A stretch of 64,000 nt of DNA from Pontibacter arcticus (GTDB lineage: Bacteria > Bacteroidota > Bacteroidia > Cytophagales > Hymenobacteraceae), in NCBI RefSeq assembly GCF_003284895.1, contig NZ_QMDV01000006.1:62001-126000 (forward strand), read 5' to 3'. Position numbers and translations under genes: made by a program. Shown here one piece after another: positions 17,531-26,952 of the stretch (positions within the stretch are counted from its first letter, which is position 1; the number at the start of each line of letters is the position of its first letter). Below the pieces are notes generated by a model. That model was not told where the DNA came from and ran no database searches. It worked only from the letters and a program-made list of their open reading frames with translations.

Positions 17531-20104
17531 TTACACCGGTAACTTATTTACTTTAGTCCTTTTAAGGAACCTGCCAAAAGAGTAAATATTTTGTTCTTTT
17601 TCATCATCATACCAAAGCTCGGTGTTTGCTTTTTCTAATGCTTGAACCTCCTCCGGATAGAAAATGATAATCTGACCTCCGTCCGCTGGTCGAATAACTA
17701 AATTAATTTCCTTTCCACTCTTCATTATACCGCTCACTGTTGTAAGGCTATCTTGGCTCCAGTTAGTACAGTCATAATCTTGAAGTGACTGCAAGTGATT
17801 TTGTACGTTTGTAACTGCTCTCTTTATGATCGCCATCACCTTTTTAAACCGCTCTATATCTGCAGCGGATATATGCTGTAAAGCTTCTAAAATTGGTTTA
17901 TTATTTGCATTTTCCTGTTTGGCCCTTTCTAAGTCCTCTGCAGAGGTAATTCCCAAACTAATTAATAAGTGGTCTGGATTTAGTGGCGAGGACTCTTTCT
18001 TAATCTTTGGGGATATCATCTTCTCAAGCTCCTCAAAATTAGAAACCCCATATTTCTCCAGTAAACTAGTTGCTTTCATGCTAAGCTCCATCGACATAGC
18101 GATATCCTTCTCGTCACATAATCTGTGTTCTTTATTCTGATAGAGGTCTTCGAACAGATCGCTGGCTTGAGTAGGATTCTCAACAAACCACGTGAACAGC
18201 CTTCTAAAGGCATCCTTAGTCTCGGAAGAAAGAAATGTCCCTTTTACTTTATCTGCATTGAATTTTGCAACCTTTTCTCTTATCTGTTGTGCAATGAATT
18301 TAGCTCCAATTAGCTTCTCTCTATCGATTGCAATAGCGCCTTGAATTAATAAGCTCTCTTCTAATAGGAAGGCTCTGCAATTATACCCTAATGCAAGTAA
18401 AATATCTTTCAACTCCGGATCAATATCTCCTTCATCGAGGAAGACGGCGTTTTTAGTACATAGATCCCCGTTTTGGTTAGGATATATTTTGAGTTTATTC
18501 TGGTTAACGAGATTAATGATGCTCTCCTCCCGATTAATTAGAGTATAGAATCTGTCAAGCCAATATTGTAGCTTATCTTCTGTGAGACCAAGAGTTTTTT
18601 GAACACTGTTGATATGGCCGCAAGCAGAAAACCAGTTAACAAGATTTTTTATACTAAGGTCGTATTTCTCTTCCCACCAGTTTATCTTGTGCCAATGATG
18701 AATGTTCTCTTTTAAAGGTAAAATAAAATACTGATTAACATTGCAAAGATCATAGATAGCCTCTCTTACTTCTGCATCTTTATGGTATGGGAAATCTACA
18801 TAAGCTTTATCTTTGATAATCGGGGTTCTCTCAACGAGTCCGTTTCTTTCTATCTCAACAATATTAGCATTGAGCAAGGCATTATGAGCCGGCTTCAGGA
18901 TTTCAGTATCATACCATTTTTTCGATAACCATTCATAATCTTTAGGTTGCTGAAAGTCTGCTAATACAAAAGTGTCCTGAAATTGGTAATTGCTTTGGTC
19001 AATGAAATTTAAGAGTTTAAGAAAGAGGATATTACACTCTTTAAGTAGTTCCTTGTTTTCGTGTATTTCAGGGGTGTCGGCATCTTTCAAAATGATACCA
19101 TTTCTTCTCTCCTGATAAATATTAAAGCTAGAGCTGTTAAGAATTCCTGGAGTGTTGAACTCTTCTGTTCCAATAAACGGGTAATTACAAAATAGCTTAG
19201 GGCATTCTTCAGCTGGGGCGATAAATTGTATCTTATTACCGTCTTTGGCAACCTCAAACGCAATGGTAGCATCTTTCTCATTGCTCTCAATGGTAAGGAT
19301 TTGCTTCTGTGTATCGCTATCAGAAACACGAATCTGATGAAGGTATATGCCTTCATCTAGTTCTATAGCTCCTGCATAGCTAAAGATTAAATCTTCATTG
19401 ATAGAAACTTTGGCTATTGTTCTAACAAAAGCCATGGTGTAAGGCAAACATACTCGGAGGTCATTGATACCTACTTCGGCTACTGCAGTACCACTATCAT
19501 CTAAGTGATAGGTAAATTCAGTGTTAGTTTTATTCGGGTTATAATCAGTAACATCAGGAAGTGTGTCCAATGTTAGTAAAACATTCATGGCTGCTTTTAC
19601 ACCGTCATAGAGTTCCTGTTCACTGTTGCCAGAACGGTCTAACAATAATTCGAACTCTTTATGACCACTTGAACCTGCTTTAACGGTACTCTTCAATGTT
19701 ACCCTTTCGGAAAGTAGGTGGGTCGTAATAAAACCTGTTCCGAACTTCCCAATGGTTCTTGTCTTTTCATGCACACTGATCTTCCTAGGCTTTGATGATT
19801 GTTGATTGACTAAGTAAGTAATGTTGTCAACCATAAATGGGTTACCATTGTGCCTAAATGATAGGGTGGAGGCTTCTTTGTTAATTTCTATTTCAACAAC
19901 TGTATCCCTCTCGCTATTGGTTGTGTCCATAGCGTTTTGAAGCAGTTCCCATACCCAGCGTCTCTGATAGTCAGAATCAGAACTCCCATTTCTAATGTTT
20001 TGCATTAGAGTATAGATTTTTTCAGAAATAGCCTTTATAGCTATTGCCTCTTGGTTCTGCAGAACTAGGTCTTTGATAGTCGGCTGAGTAAAATCTGTGG
20101 ACAT
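17531..20104 (-). CDS. GHKL/sacsin-like ATPase, ~857 aa
   Basis: Large protein with an N-terminal Hsp90-like ATP-binding fold: N box WELLQNAMD (Asn57 in this numbering), a G1-like RHNGNPF, and the G2 glycine loop GKFGTGFITTHLL (119-131). This is the layout of sacsin/Nov-type ATPases found in several bacterial defence systems. The remaining ~650 residues are unassigned alpha/beta. I start at ATG 20104, 7 bp after the RT stop; a longer start at 20140 would overlap the RT gene by 29 bp. Its position between a retron-like RT and a HEPN-motif protein suggests a sensor or effector role (inference). Confidence 0.75.
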   Translation of the reverse strand: MSTDFTQPTIKDLVLQNQEAIAIKAISEKIYTLMQNIRNGSSDSDYQRRWVWELLQNAMDTTNSERDTVVEIEINKEASTLSFRHNGNPFMVDNITYLVNQQSSKPRKISVHEKTRTIGKFGTGFITTHLLSERVTLKSTVKAGSSGHKEFELLLDRSGNSEQELYDGVKAAMNVLLTLDTLPDVTDYNPNKTNTEFTYHLDDSGTAVAEVGINDLRVCLPYTMAFVRTIAKVSINEDLIFSYAGAIELDEGIYLHQIRVSDSDTQKQILTIESNEKDATIAFEVAKDGNKIQFIAPAEECPKLFCNYPFIGTEEFNTPGILNSSSFNIYQERRNGIILKDADTPEIHENKELLKECNILFLKLLNFIDQSNYQFQDTFVLADFQQPKDYEWLSKKWYDTEILKPAHNALLNANIVEIERNGLVERTPIIKDKAYVDFPYHKDAEVREAIYDLCNVNQYFILPLKENIHHWHKINWWEEKYDLSIKNLVNWFSACGHINSVQKTLGLTEDKLQYWLDRFYTLINREESIINLVNQNKLKIYPNQNGDLCTKNAVFLDEGDIDPELKDILLALGYNCRAFLLEESLLIQGAIAIDREKLIGAKFIAQQIREKVAKFNADKVKGTFLSSETKDAFRRLFTWFVENPTQASDLFEDLYQNKEHRLCDEKDIAMSMELSMKATSLLEKYGVSNFEELEKMISPKIKKESSPLNPDHLLISLGITSAEDLERAKQENANNKPILEALQHISAADIERFKKVMAIIKRAVTNVQNHLQSLQDYDCTNWSQDSLTTVSGIMKSGKEINLVIRPADGGQIIIFYPEEVQALEKANTELWYDDEKEQNIYSFGRFLKRTKVNKLPV

Positions 20105-20111
20105 AAGTCGT

Positions 20112-21389
20112 TTATCTTTTGTAAAAATCCATTGCTTCATCTAATCCTTTATGAATTAGAATACTTAGTACCTTATTTAAATGAGCAGGCCTGTCCTCTT
20201 GATTTAAATTCTCTTTAGAAAGCTGCTCAAATCGATATGCCAGCTTTTGGTACATATGATTATCCGCACCTCTTACCATCTTAAGGTATTTAAGTTTGCC
20301 CAGAATGACATTGGCCATGTCAGGCCTTCCCTTCTTGGTATGACCTTTATCTGCACTATATTGCTGTAAAAAGTAAGTATAAGCTCTTTCATACCCATAC
20401 TGTTCCCAGTAATAAAGCCACATGCGCAGCTGTTTTACAAACCGCTTGGGTACATTCACATCCTCATTAACCACTATGCCTGTTACTTCCTGGCGATACC
20501 CCTGCTTTTGCAGGCGGGTCTTACTAGGCTTTATATGAAAATTTTGGGCCGCTATAATCCGGTGTAGCTCATGCAAGAATATACTTCCTTCTTGGTACAC
20601 ATTGTGATGCGAACTAAAGGTGATGTCATCAGCATAACGGCTGTACTTTAAGTTGAAGCGTTTGGCAACAGCGGTCAAGTAGAAATCCAATTGCTGGCAA
20701 ATTATGTTAGTTAAGGTAGGAGAGGTGGGAGCGCCCTGTGGAAGTACATTTCTTTTCTCTTTTTGCCATGATCCATCTGGTTTGATGCGTTCAACCTCCA
20801 TCTCGTGGCAGCATAAGGAAGCTATTATGTTGGCAATTTCAAGCCTACCGGTTTTGTCATTAAGATTGAAAGGAGGGAATTTTAACCTGCCCCATATTCT
20901 TGCCTGATCAATACTAGGGAAAAAGTCCTTTAAATCGATATTGTAAACATAAATGCTTCTTACATGGAGCAGAGCGTTATCTACAATAGACTTAGAGGGT
21001 ATAAAGCCTGTCGCTGCTTTATGTTGGTGCTGTTCATAAACAATTTGCAGGATTAGGTTCAGGCATTTTTGAATAGCCTTCAATCCCTTTGTCGGAGCGT
21101 GGATAACTCTTGTAGCACCAGATTTTTTTTTGATTGTAAAAGCAGCGTAACGTTCTATGTTTATTCTGGGATTGCTATAGTAATTAACCTGCTTCAGCGT
21201 GAAAGGAATAGCTTTGTCACCATAGATGATGATTTTTGTGTAATTTAAAAGTTCAAGAAAATCTTCCTTGGATTTTAAGTTGCTAAATGCTGTAAGGATG
21301 TGCTGGCTTTTTTCCTCTGCTAATTTCATCTGATTGGCTAAAATGCCCCTGAATGCCTGCTCGTATTTTCTTTGTTTATGATTTAACAA
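20112..21389 (-). CDS. Retron-type reverse transcriptase
   Basis: A 425-residue group II/retron-like RT. Motifs: NALLH at 138-142 (the retron NAxxH box), motif A IDLKDFFPSID (151-161), motif B LPQGAPTSPTLTN, catalytic YADD (252-255), and EVTGIVVN with the retron VTG box (302-304). NAxxH and VTG together distinguish retron RTs, which copy a structured RNA encoded just upstream into msDNA. A 361-bp upstream gap with hairpins could house such an RNA. It is the first gene of a leftward operon, and a WYL regulator is transcribed divergently. Confidence 0.9.
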   Translation of the reverse strand: MLNHKQRKYEQAFRGILANQMKLAEEKSQHILTAFSNLKSKEDFLELLNYTKIIIYGDKAIPFTLKQVNYYSNPRINIERYAAFTIKKKSGATRVIHAPTKGLKAIQKCLNLILQIVYEQHQHKAATGFIPSKSIVDNALLHVRSIYVYNIDLKDFFPSIDQARIWGRLKFPPFNLNDKTGRLEIANIIASLCCHEMEVERIKPDGSWQKEKRNVLPQGAPTSPTLTNIICQQLDFYLTAVAKRFNLKYSRYADDITFSSHHNVYQEGSIFLHELHRIIAAQNFHIKPSKTRLQKQGYRQEVTGIVVNEDVNVPKRFVKQLRMWLYYWEQYGYERAYTYFLQQYSADKGHTKKGRPDMANVILGKLKYLKMVRGADNHMYQKLAYRFEQLSKENLNQEDRPAHLNKVLSILIHKGLDEAMDFYKR

Positions 21390-21469
21390 TCTACTTAAAA
21401 CAGCTTATAAATCCTATATAATAAATATAAAATATAAGTCATGATAAGTGGACTCAAAAAGCTAGTAAA

Positions 21470-21610
21470 TGTCAATGCAGACTGATACAATGACGATTCT
21501 AACTTTCACCCCATATTGCTACAGGGTACCAGCCGATTTTCACGTAGGATTGCTCCTACGCGACAGCTGGCATAAATCAAAATCTTAGAGCAGGCATTCA
21601 AAGAACATGT
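21470..21610 (-). ncRNA. Candidate retron msr-msd RNA region
   Basis: Position is right for a retron RNA, immediately upstream of the RT on the same strand. The clearest structure is a hairpin with inner arms CGTAGGA (21543-21549) and TCCTACG (21554-21560), a 4-nt loop, and outer arms CCAGC (21529-21533) and GCTGG (21566-21570). I could not identify a convincing a1/a2 repeat pair or the branching G, so the borders are guesses. Confidence 0.3.
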
Positions 21611-21629
21611 TGTAAAGTAACAATGAAAC

Positions 21630-21648
21630 TGTGCAGTACAACTGCACA
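21630..21648. promoter_or_regulatory. Palindromic operator 1 (probable WYL regulator site)
   Basis: TGTGCAGT-ACA-ACTGCACA is a perfect 8+3+8 palindrome between the divergent RT and WYL genes. A sister site occurs 88 bp away, suggesting a dimeric repressor that controls both directions. Confidence 0.7.
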
Positions 21649-21717
21649 AATGTAATGTCTTATTTTTATTTTGCAGATGGTTTGTAAAACATTTACATCA
21701 CAAAGAGAACAGGTACC

Positions 21718-21736
21718 TGTGCAGTCGAACTGCACT
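21718..21736. promoter_or_regulatory. Palindromic operator 2 next to the WYL start codon
   Basis: TGTGCAGT-CGA-ACTGCACT differs from operator 1 in one outer base and in the spacer. It ends 14 bp before the WYL ATG, where binding would block initiation, consistent with autorepression. Confidence 0.7.
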
Positions 21737-21750
21737 CAAAGCAGAAGTCT

Positions 21751-22761
21751 ATGGCTATTAATAAAAATGCATTGATCCGTTACAAAGTGCTGGATAAATG
21801 TTTCCGTAATACTGGCAGACGCTATTTTATACAGGATCTCATTGATGAATGTAACAAGGTCCTCCTAGAGATTGACCCAGAATCTAAGGGGATAAGCCGC
21901 AGGCAGATTTTTCAGGATGTTGCCTTCATGGAAAGCGGAGAGGGATGGAGTATAGACTTAGTAAAGCACAGGGATAACAAAAGGGTATACTATAGGTATG
22001 CAAATCCCTCTTTCTCGATAGACAACTCGCCCTTAAATGAAGTAGAAATAAATCAACTACGTAGCGCCATGGCCATCTTGGCGCAATTTAAGGGTATGCC
22101 GCAGTTTGAATTTGTGCACGAAATACTGCCTAAATTAAGTCAAGGCATTACAACTGATCAAGAAGAAGTAATCATTGACTTTGACAGTAACCAATATTTA
22201 AAAGGTATTGAGTATTTAGGGGAACTGCATAATGCGATTTTCTATAAAAAGGTGCTGTGTGTGAGTTACCAGCCATTTGAGAATAATGCACCTTATGATG
22301 TTATCTTACATCCTTATTACCTGAAGCAGTATAACAATAGGTGGTTCTTGTTCGGCTATAATCCTGATGAGGGACTCTATAACTGGAATCTCGCACTTGA
22401 TAGGATTGTAGGCATCACTGAGACTGACGGAAAGTATCATCCCAACACAGAAATTGATTGGTTTGAGTACTTTGATGAAATGATCGGCGTAACGAAACCT
22501 GTCGGAGCTACTACTGAGCCTGTGGTGCTGCATTTAAGAGGCAGGGCCGGAATGTATGTGGTGAATAAGCCTATCCATGGATCGCAACACACTAAATGGC
22601 TGGATCCTGAGTTGTTAGAGGTGAAGCTAGATCTAGTAATTAACTTTGAGTTTAAGCGCCTTATCCTTTCTTATGGCAAAGACGTAAAGGTAGTAAGCCC
22701 TGAGTGGCTGAAAAATGAAACCGCAGATAACTTGAAAGCTGCATTAGACCTTTATTGCTAA
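21751..22761 (+). CDS. WYL-domain transcriptional regulator
   Basis: A 336-residue DNA-binding regulator of the kind that guards phage-defence operons (BrxR/CapW-like proteins). N-terminal winged helix (IRYKVLDKCFRN, ISRRQIFQDVAFME), then a WYL domain with ALDRIVGI and HPYYLKQYNNRWFLFGYN, and a C-terminal WCX-like region (VVLHLRGRAGMYV). It is transcribed away from the RT operon across a shared control region with two palindromes. It probably represses itself and perhaps the RT operon until a nucleic-acid ligand appears (inference from family). Confidence 0.88.
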   Translation: MAINKNALIRYKVLDKCFRNTGRRYFIQDLIDECNKVLLEIDPESKGISRRQIFQDVAFMESGEGWSIDLVKHRDNKRVYYRYANPSFSIDNSPLNEVEINQLRSAMAILAQFKGMPQFEFVHEILPKLSQGITTDQEEVIIDFDSNQYLKGIEYLGELHNAIFYKKVLCVSYQPFENNAPYDVILHPYYLKQYNNRWFLFGYNPDEGLYNWNLALDRIVGITETDGKYHPNTEIDWFEYFDEMIGVTKPVGATTEPVVLHLRGRAGMYVVNKPIHGSQHTKWLDPELLEVKLDLVINFEFKRLILSYGKDVKVVSPEWLKNETADNLKAALDLYC

Positions 22762-22918
22762 AAATAATGCTATATATTTGTCGTCTTATAATTTACCTTA
22801 TGTTAAATGGGGCGTAAAGATGATCTTGCAGGAGCTCTCAAGCAAAATACCGAATTGGACTATTCATCCTTAATACAATCAGTTCTAATTTAGCGTTTTG
22901 TTTCCATTATCAGTAAAT

Positions 22919-25486
22919 CTAGGGATAAAAAACACCTTCAATGTGGGGCTCAATTTGAATGTTCTCCCAATGGTTTAAAGCATTAGTTTCATAAATCCTA
23001 ACGAGCTCACTCTTAACAAACCAATCTGAAAGTTCACTATTCTGGGTTGGTGCTCCTTCTATCTTTAGCAAAGAAGATATTTTAATTGCCAATTCCCTAG
23101 ATATACCAAACTCAATTAGTCTCCGTGTTTCGGGCTTATATGCTCCATGTTCCATAAATGATAACAAGGGGTTCTCCTGTTCTAGCATCGAAAAAGTAGG
23201 GTGCAGCAGCTTAGGAAGTCGATAAGTTATTTCAGTATTTAACAAGTCAAGTGTATGGTCAATATCTTCATCTGAAGGCTCTCCCTTCCATGAAAGTATT
23301 GTACGTATAGGAATTTCTTTGCCCCAATCTTGAGCAATAATCAAACATTTTCTTAAAACCTTGTCGCTTCTAATCTTGGTATATTTGTTATAATAATAAG
23401 GAGTGGTAGCTTTTACTAATTCAAGTACTTCAGTTAAGCTATCTACAAAGTCATGAGCAAAAGGTGAAGATGGAAGTTTGAAGTTACTTGAAGAGATTTT
23501 AAGGAATAAATCATTTAAAACGAGAGGATCCCAATGAGGATTTTTAATAAGAATATGTGCAGGAATAGCAAGGTCTCTTAATTGAGTGTTGACAATGTCA
23601 AATTCAGGGGATGAAATTGTTATTCCGGTCTTTTCTAACATATAAAATACTTTGTCTCCATATCTGAGAACCATATGCCTGATATGCGTAGTTAAGTCGT
23701 TAAATGAATTTTCATCGGCTGGCTTTGAGCCGGCTAAAAGTGCCTGCTTAATTTCTTCTTTGCTTTCAATAAATCTTTCTCCATATCCAGAAGATAACTT
23801 TTTTTCAGGATATTCAAAGAGAGTTGTTTGAACTGCATCTCCTTCTTGGGAGGCTTCATAAGAGTTTTCATCAAGCACAATGGCTCTACCAACAAAGTCT
23901 TTCATCAATCTACCTGCACGTCCCCTTAAATTTGCGAACTCATAAGGGGTTAGTTTAGCGCCAGTTCGTGATTGTGTTGTTAAACTTTGATTCCTAGCAA
24001 TTATATTCTTAGCTGGTAGGTTAACACCCTGCATAAGCGTTGTGGTGCAAACTATATTTTTGATAATGTTTTTTGAAAAAGCTTTTTCAATTACAGTTCT
24101 TAAGAAACCTGGAACATTAGCATGGTGATAGCAGGTTGAGCCTTTTAGACAGCTAACCAATGAATAGTTGGGACTAATACTATTAGAGACGTACTCAATT
24201 AATGAATTTAGCTCTTTTGTTAGTTTTGCCTCTCCATTAATATTTTTTGCAATACTATTTGCAGATGCTTTTGTAGGAGCAAAAACTATGTTCCCTTCGT
24301 TTGGATCAAGATTATTTAGTATAGAGTTCAATAATGTAAATGAAGAGTCATTATATCGAACACTATTAAAGAATTTTAAAGGATTAACAGGGAAATTATC
24401 AACAATTATTGATTTAGGTTTTTTTGATATTGTTGAATACTGTCGAAAGAGTACTTTGCCAGATTGATATATGAATGAATATGACAGATTAAGGACTGGA
24501 GGTAAATCATTATTTATCGATTGGGCCTCTTTGCCAAAGAGTTCTGTTACTACTTCGTCAATGTTTTTTATTCTAGGACCAGCTACAACAATTTTTTTGG
24601 GAGTTAGATTATCTTCAAACTCTCTGATTAAATTATAAAGATCCCTTGATCTGTCATTGTCTTCGTTTGCTACCCTTTCAATATTTTGTATTTCATCTAT
24701 AATTAAAAGCTCTAAATTTTTAAAAAAATCTTCTCCTTGACTTATTGCAGAGAGTGCTCTTTCTTGGGTAAGAACTAAGATATTAGAACTTTGCTTACTA
24801 ATATGCTTTTCAGAATAAGTTTGCCCTACATTAATGTTTAACTCTAGTTCATTAATAAGCCTCCTTAAATCAGAGCTAACTTGATTGATCAGAGTAATCG
24901 TTGGGACAACATAGATGCAGCTACCACCATGCAAATGGAGGTGGTGAACAATTTTGTTAGCTAATACATATGATTTTCCGGCTGAAGTGGGAGCTGAGAT
25001 TCCGATTCTATTCTTTTGATCAATTAAGTCCCACATTCTCTTCTGAAAAGTTGAGAGTGTAATAAAGTAATCATCTATTACCTGTGTTTCACATTCTAGT
25101 AGCTTTGATTCAAATGCAAATTGTGCAATAAGACTTCCAAGGTTACTAAATTCTTGATTTTCTATATTATAATTAAGATCAACCATTCTAGCAGATGGAA
25201 TTAAACCAAGTCTAGAAAGTACCTGCATAAGAAATGAAGGTAAGTTATCCCAAGCCTTATTTTTGTGCTCCCATACCAACCCACAAATAGTTAAACATAT
25301 ATTTCTTTCTTGATCACCAATAGCTCTTCTAGAAAGTCTTTCTGCAAGGTTCAGAAGTTGGACCGCGAGCTTTTCTTCTAGTTGTGGTATTTCTTTATTG
25401 ATTAGCTTAAGTTTTGCTGCGAAAGCCTCAAGGTCATGTGTCAAGATTCGATTGATCAACCGAACTTCATTTTCAGTCAATACCAT
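22919..25486 (-). CDS. hamB: Hachiman helicase HamB
   Basis: An 855-residue superfamily 2 helicase. Walker A is APTSAGKS (165-172), motif II is IIDEIQNIE (DEIQ 264-267), a middle motif reads TTTLMQGVNLPAK, and motif VI is NLRGRAGRLMKDF, the Ski2-like pattern. It follows hamA directly: the TAA of hamA abuts this ATG. In Hachiman, HamB scans DNA and releases the HamA nuclease when it meets abnormal DNA (published family knowledge). Both genes are visibly AT-rich, unlike the IS and AbiE genes. The call depends on the HamA partner. Confidence 0.88.
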   Translation of the reverse strand: MVLTENEVRLINRILTHDLEAFAAKLKLINKEIPQLEEKLAVQLLNLAERLSRRAIGDQERNICLTICGLVWEHKNKAWDNLPSFLMQVLSRLGLIPSARMVDLNYNIENQEFSNLGSLIAQFAFESKLLECETQVIDDYFITLSTFQKRMWDLIDQKNRIGISAPTSAGKSYVLANKIVHHLHLHGGSCIYVVPTITLINQVSSDLRRLINELELNINVGQTYSEKHISKQSSNILVLTQERALSAISQGEDFFKNLELLIIDEIQNIERVANEDNDRSRDLYNLIREFEDNLTPKKIVVAGPRIKNIDEVVTELFGKEAQSINNDLPPVLNLSYSFIYQSGKVLFRQYSTISKKPKSIIVDNFPVNPLKFFNSVRYNDSSFTLLNSILNNLDPNEGNIVFAPTKASANSIAKNINGEAKLTKELNSLIEYVSNSISPNYSLVSCLKGSTCYHHANVPGFLRTVIEKAFSKNIIKNIVCTTTLMQGVNLPAKNIIARNQSLTTQSRTGAKLTPYEFANLRGRAGRLMKDFVGRAIVLDENSYEASQEGDAVQTTLFEYPEKKLSSGYGERFIESKEEIKQALLAGSKPADENSFNDLTTHIRHMVLRYGDKVFYMLEKTGITISSPEFDIVNTQLRDLAIPAHILIKNPHWDPLVLNDLFLKISSSNFKLPSSPFAHDFVDSLTEVLELVKATTPYYYNKYTKIRSDKVLRKCLIIAQDWGKEIPIRTILSWKGEPSDEDIDHTLDLLNTEITYRLPKLLHPTFSMLEQENPLLSFMEHGAYKPETRRLIEFGISRELAIKISSLLKIEGAPTQNSELSDWFVKSELVRIYETNALNHWENIQIEPHIEGVFYP

Positions 25487-26482
25487 TTAGCCTATTTTTT
25501 TTGAAAATTTTTCAAGTAATGAATTCATTTCATTTATGGGAAAGATTAAAACATGAATTCTTGGTTTGAGAGCAGAATCAATTTTTTTATGGAGAATGTC
25601 ACGGTTGATACTACGTACGGCATTCCTTACCTTTTCAATAGTATCTTCAAGTTTCTCTTCTCTACTATTGCCTGTTATGGTATCCTTATTTCCATAAGAT
25701 ACCATACATACAAGATTGACTTGAACATCAGTAATATCTCCATTTAAATATTTTTGAACGAAGTCTTCTAGTTCTTCTGGGATAAAGTCTTCATATACAT
25801 ACAAATTCATTTCGTTTCTATGGCTCTTGTAATGTAAGATTACATCCTTGATAGACTCGGTAAGAGCATAATTAAAAGCACCGGTTTCCCTATCTGACGT
25901 TTTACATTCACCAATGTAGATTTTTACTTTACCACCTTCAACGCCTAGGTGTATTGCATCTGCTCCATTTCTTTCAAGCTCAGGATTGGTGGTAAGAGGC
26001 ATTTTTCTTAAGATTGGTACAGCTTTGAAGTGATGTTGAAGTAGGTTGTAAATTAGGAGCTCGGAGATTTGACCTTTAACATCAGCTTTTCTGAACTTAC
26101 TTTTAGCTCTTGCTTGTAGAATGCTGAAAGCATTGTCTTCATCTCTTTCTTCGTTATTAATCAGATGAGCTTTCATCTGATTTTGTTTTCTCTTAGAATA
26201 AACGTACCTCAGCACTGTAGCTACAAGCTCTTCAATAAACTCATCCTGCATTTCTAATAGGTCACTATAATTAATGCAAGTTCCAATACATCGATTGTTA
26301 ACTCCCAGATCAAATGAATCTTCAATAAAATACATCTTATTAAGAAGAGCCTTTGTGCTTGCTAACAATCCGTGAATAGTATCTTCTTTTATTGGCATAT
26401 TTAGAAAGGTGAATTTAGAAACAGACTGAATGAAAGATCTTAGAAGTAAATATTCCAGGGGCATGAGTTTTCTCATCATCAC
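25487..26482 (-). CDS. hamA: Hachiman nuclease HamA (DUF1837)
   Basis: A 331-residue protein with the DUF1837/HamA C-terminal domain, a PD-(D/E)xK nuclease. Visible residues: the ISELLIY helix (Glu141), Asp175 in NGADAIHLG, and Glu192-x-Lys194 in IGECKTSDRETGAF. In Hachiman it is held by HamB and degrades DNA on activation. It is first in a two-gene operon with hamB, with a ~470-bp AT-rich upstream region. The nuclease residues are intact. Confidence 0.87.
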   Translation of the reverse strand: MMMRKLMPLEYLLLRSFIQSVSKFTFLNMPIKEDTIHGLLASTKALLNKMYFIEDSFDLGVNNRCIGTCINYSDLLEMQDEFIEELVATVLRYVYSKRKQNQMKAHLINNEERDEDNAFSILQARAKSKFRKADVKGQISELLIYNLLQHHFKAVPILRKMPLTTNPELERNGADAIHLGVEGGKVKIYIGECKTSDRETGAFNYALTESIKDVILHYKSHRNEMNLYVYEDFIPEELEDFVQKYLNGDITDVQVNLVCMVSYGNKDTITGNSREEKLEDTIEKVRNAVRSINRDILHKKIDSALKPRIHVLIFPINEMNSLLEKFSKKIG

Positions 26483-26952
26483 CCATAATAGCTTAAGTTA
26501 TTTGTTATTTTGCCTTGAGTTTATGAATGTTGAATTCAAAACTCACTAAGCTCATGTTCTCTATTGCATTGTATTTAAAAATAGGAATTTAGATTTTCCT
26601 ACGATCTTCTTCATATTTGTGGCAAGTACTTCAGTGCACATTAACAATCCAAGTGTTACTCTCAACAACACTTGCACTAAGTGTTAATAGAGCAATATAT
26701 GATTTCATAGCTATACTTGTACTGTTAAATATGAATTTGTCTTTCAACTATAGGACTTGATAAGTTTTGCTAGTTTAGATAATGCATCTTTAAATTATTG
26801 GTTATTGTTTATAAGCTTATCGAACCTGAAATTCTATATTTGATTCTAAATATTTTCCTTATTATAATATTTTGCACTTGCCACGAGCAAAAAGTATATA
26901 AAGTTAAAAGTAATTCGCCCTTATTTAAGAACATTGTTTTCTCAACTTAGTC
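26483..26952. other. AT-rich intergenic region with a herA-like 3' relic
   Basis: Upstream of hamA and of the fic fragment. Most is featureless A/T-rich DNA that must hold the hamA promoter. Bases ~26887-26930 resemble the last codons of the HerA-like gene at 44276-44310 (GCAAAAAGTATA..., CTTATTTAAGAA), so this is a leftover gene end. Confidence 0.5.

Noticed and set aside
20105..20140. Earlier start for the GHKL ATPase
   Set aside because: Would overlap the RT gene; the residues are Lys-rich and not part of the fold. Not fully excluded.
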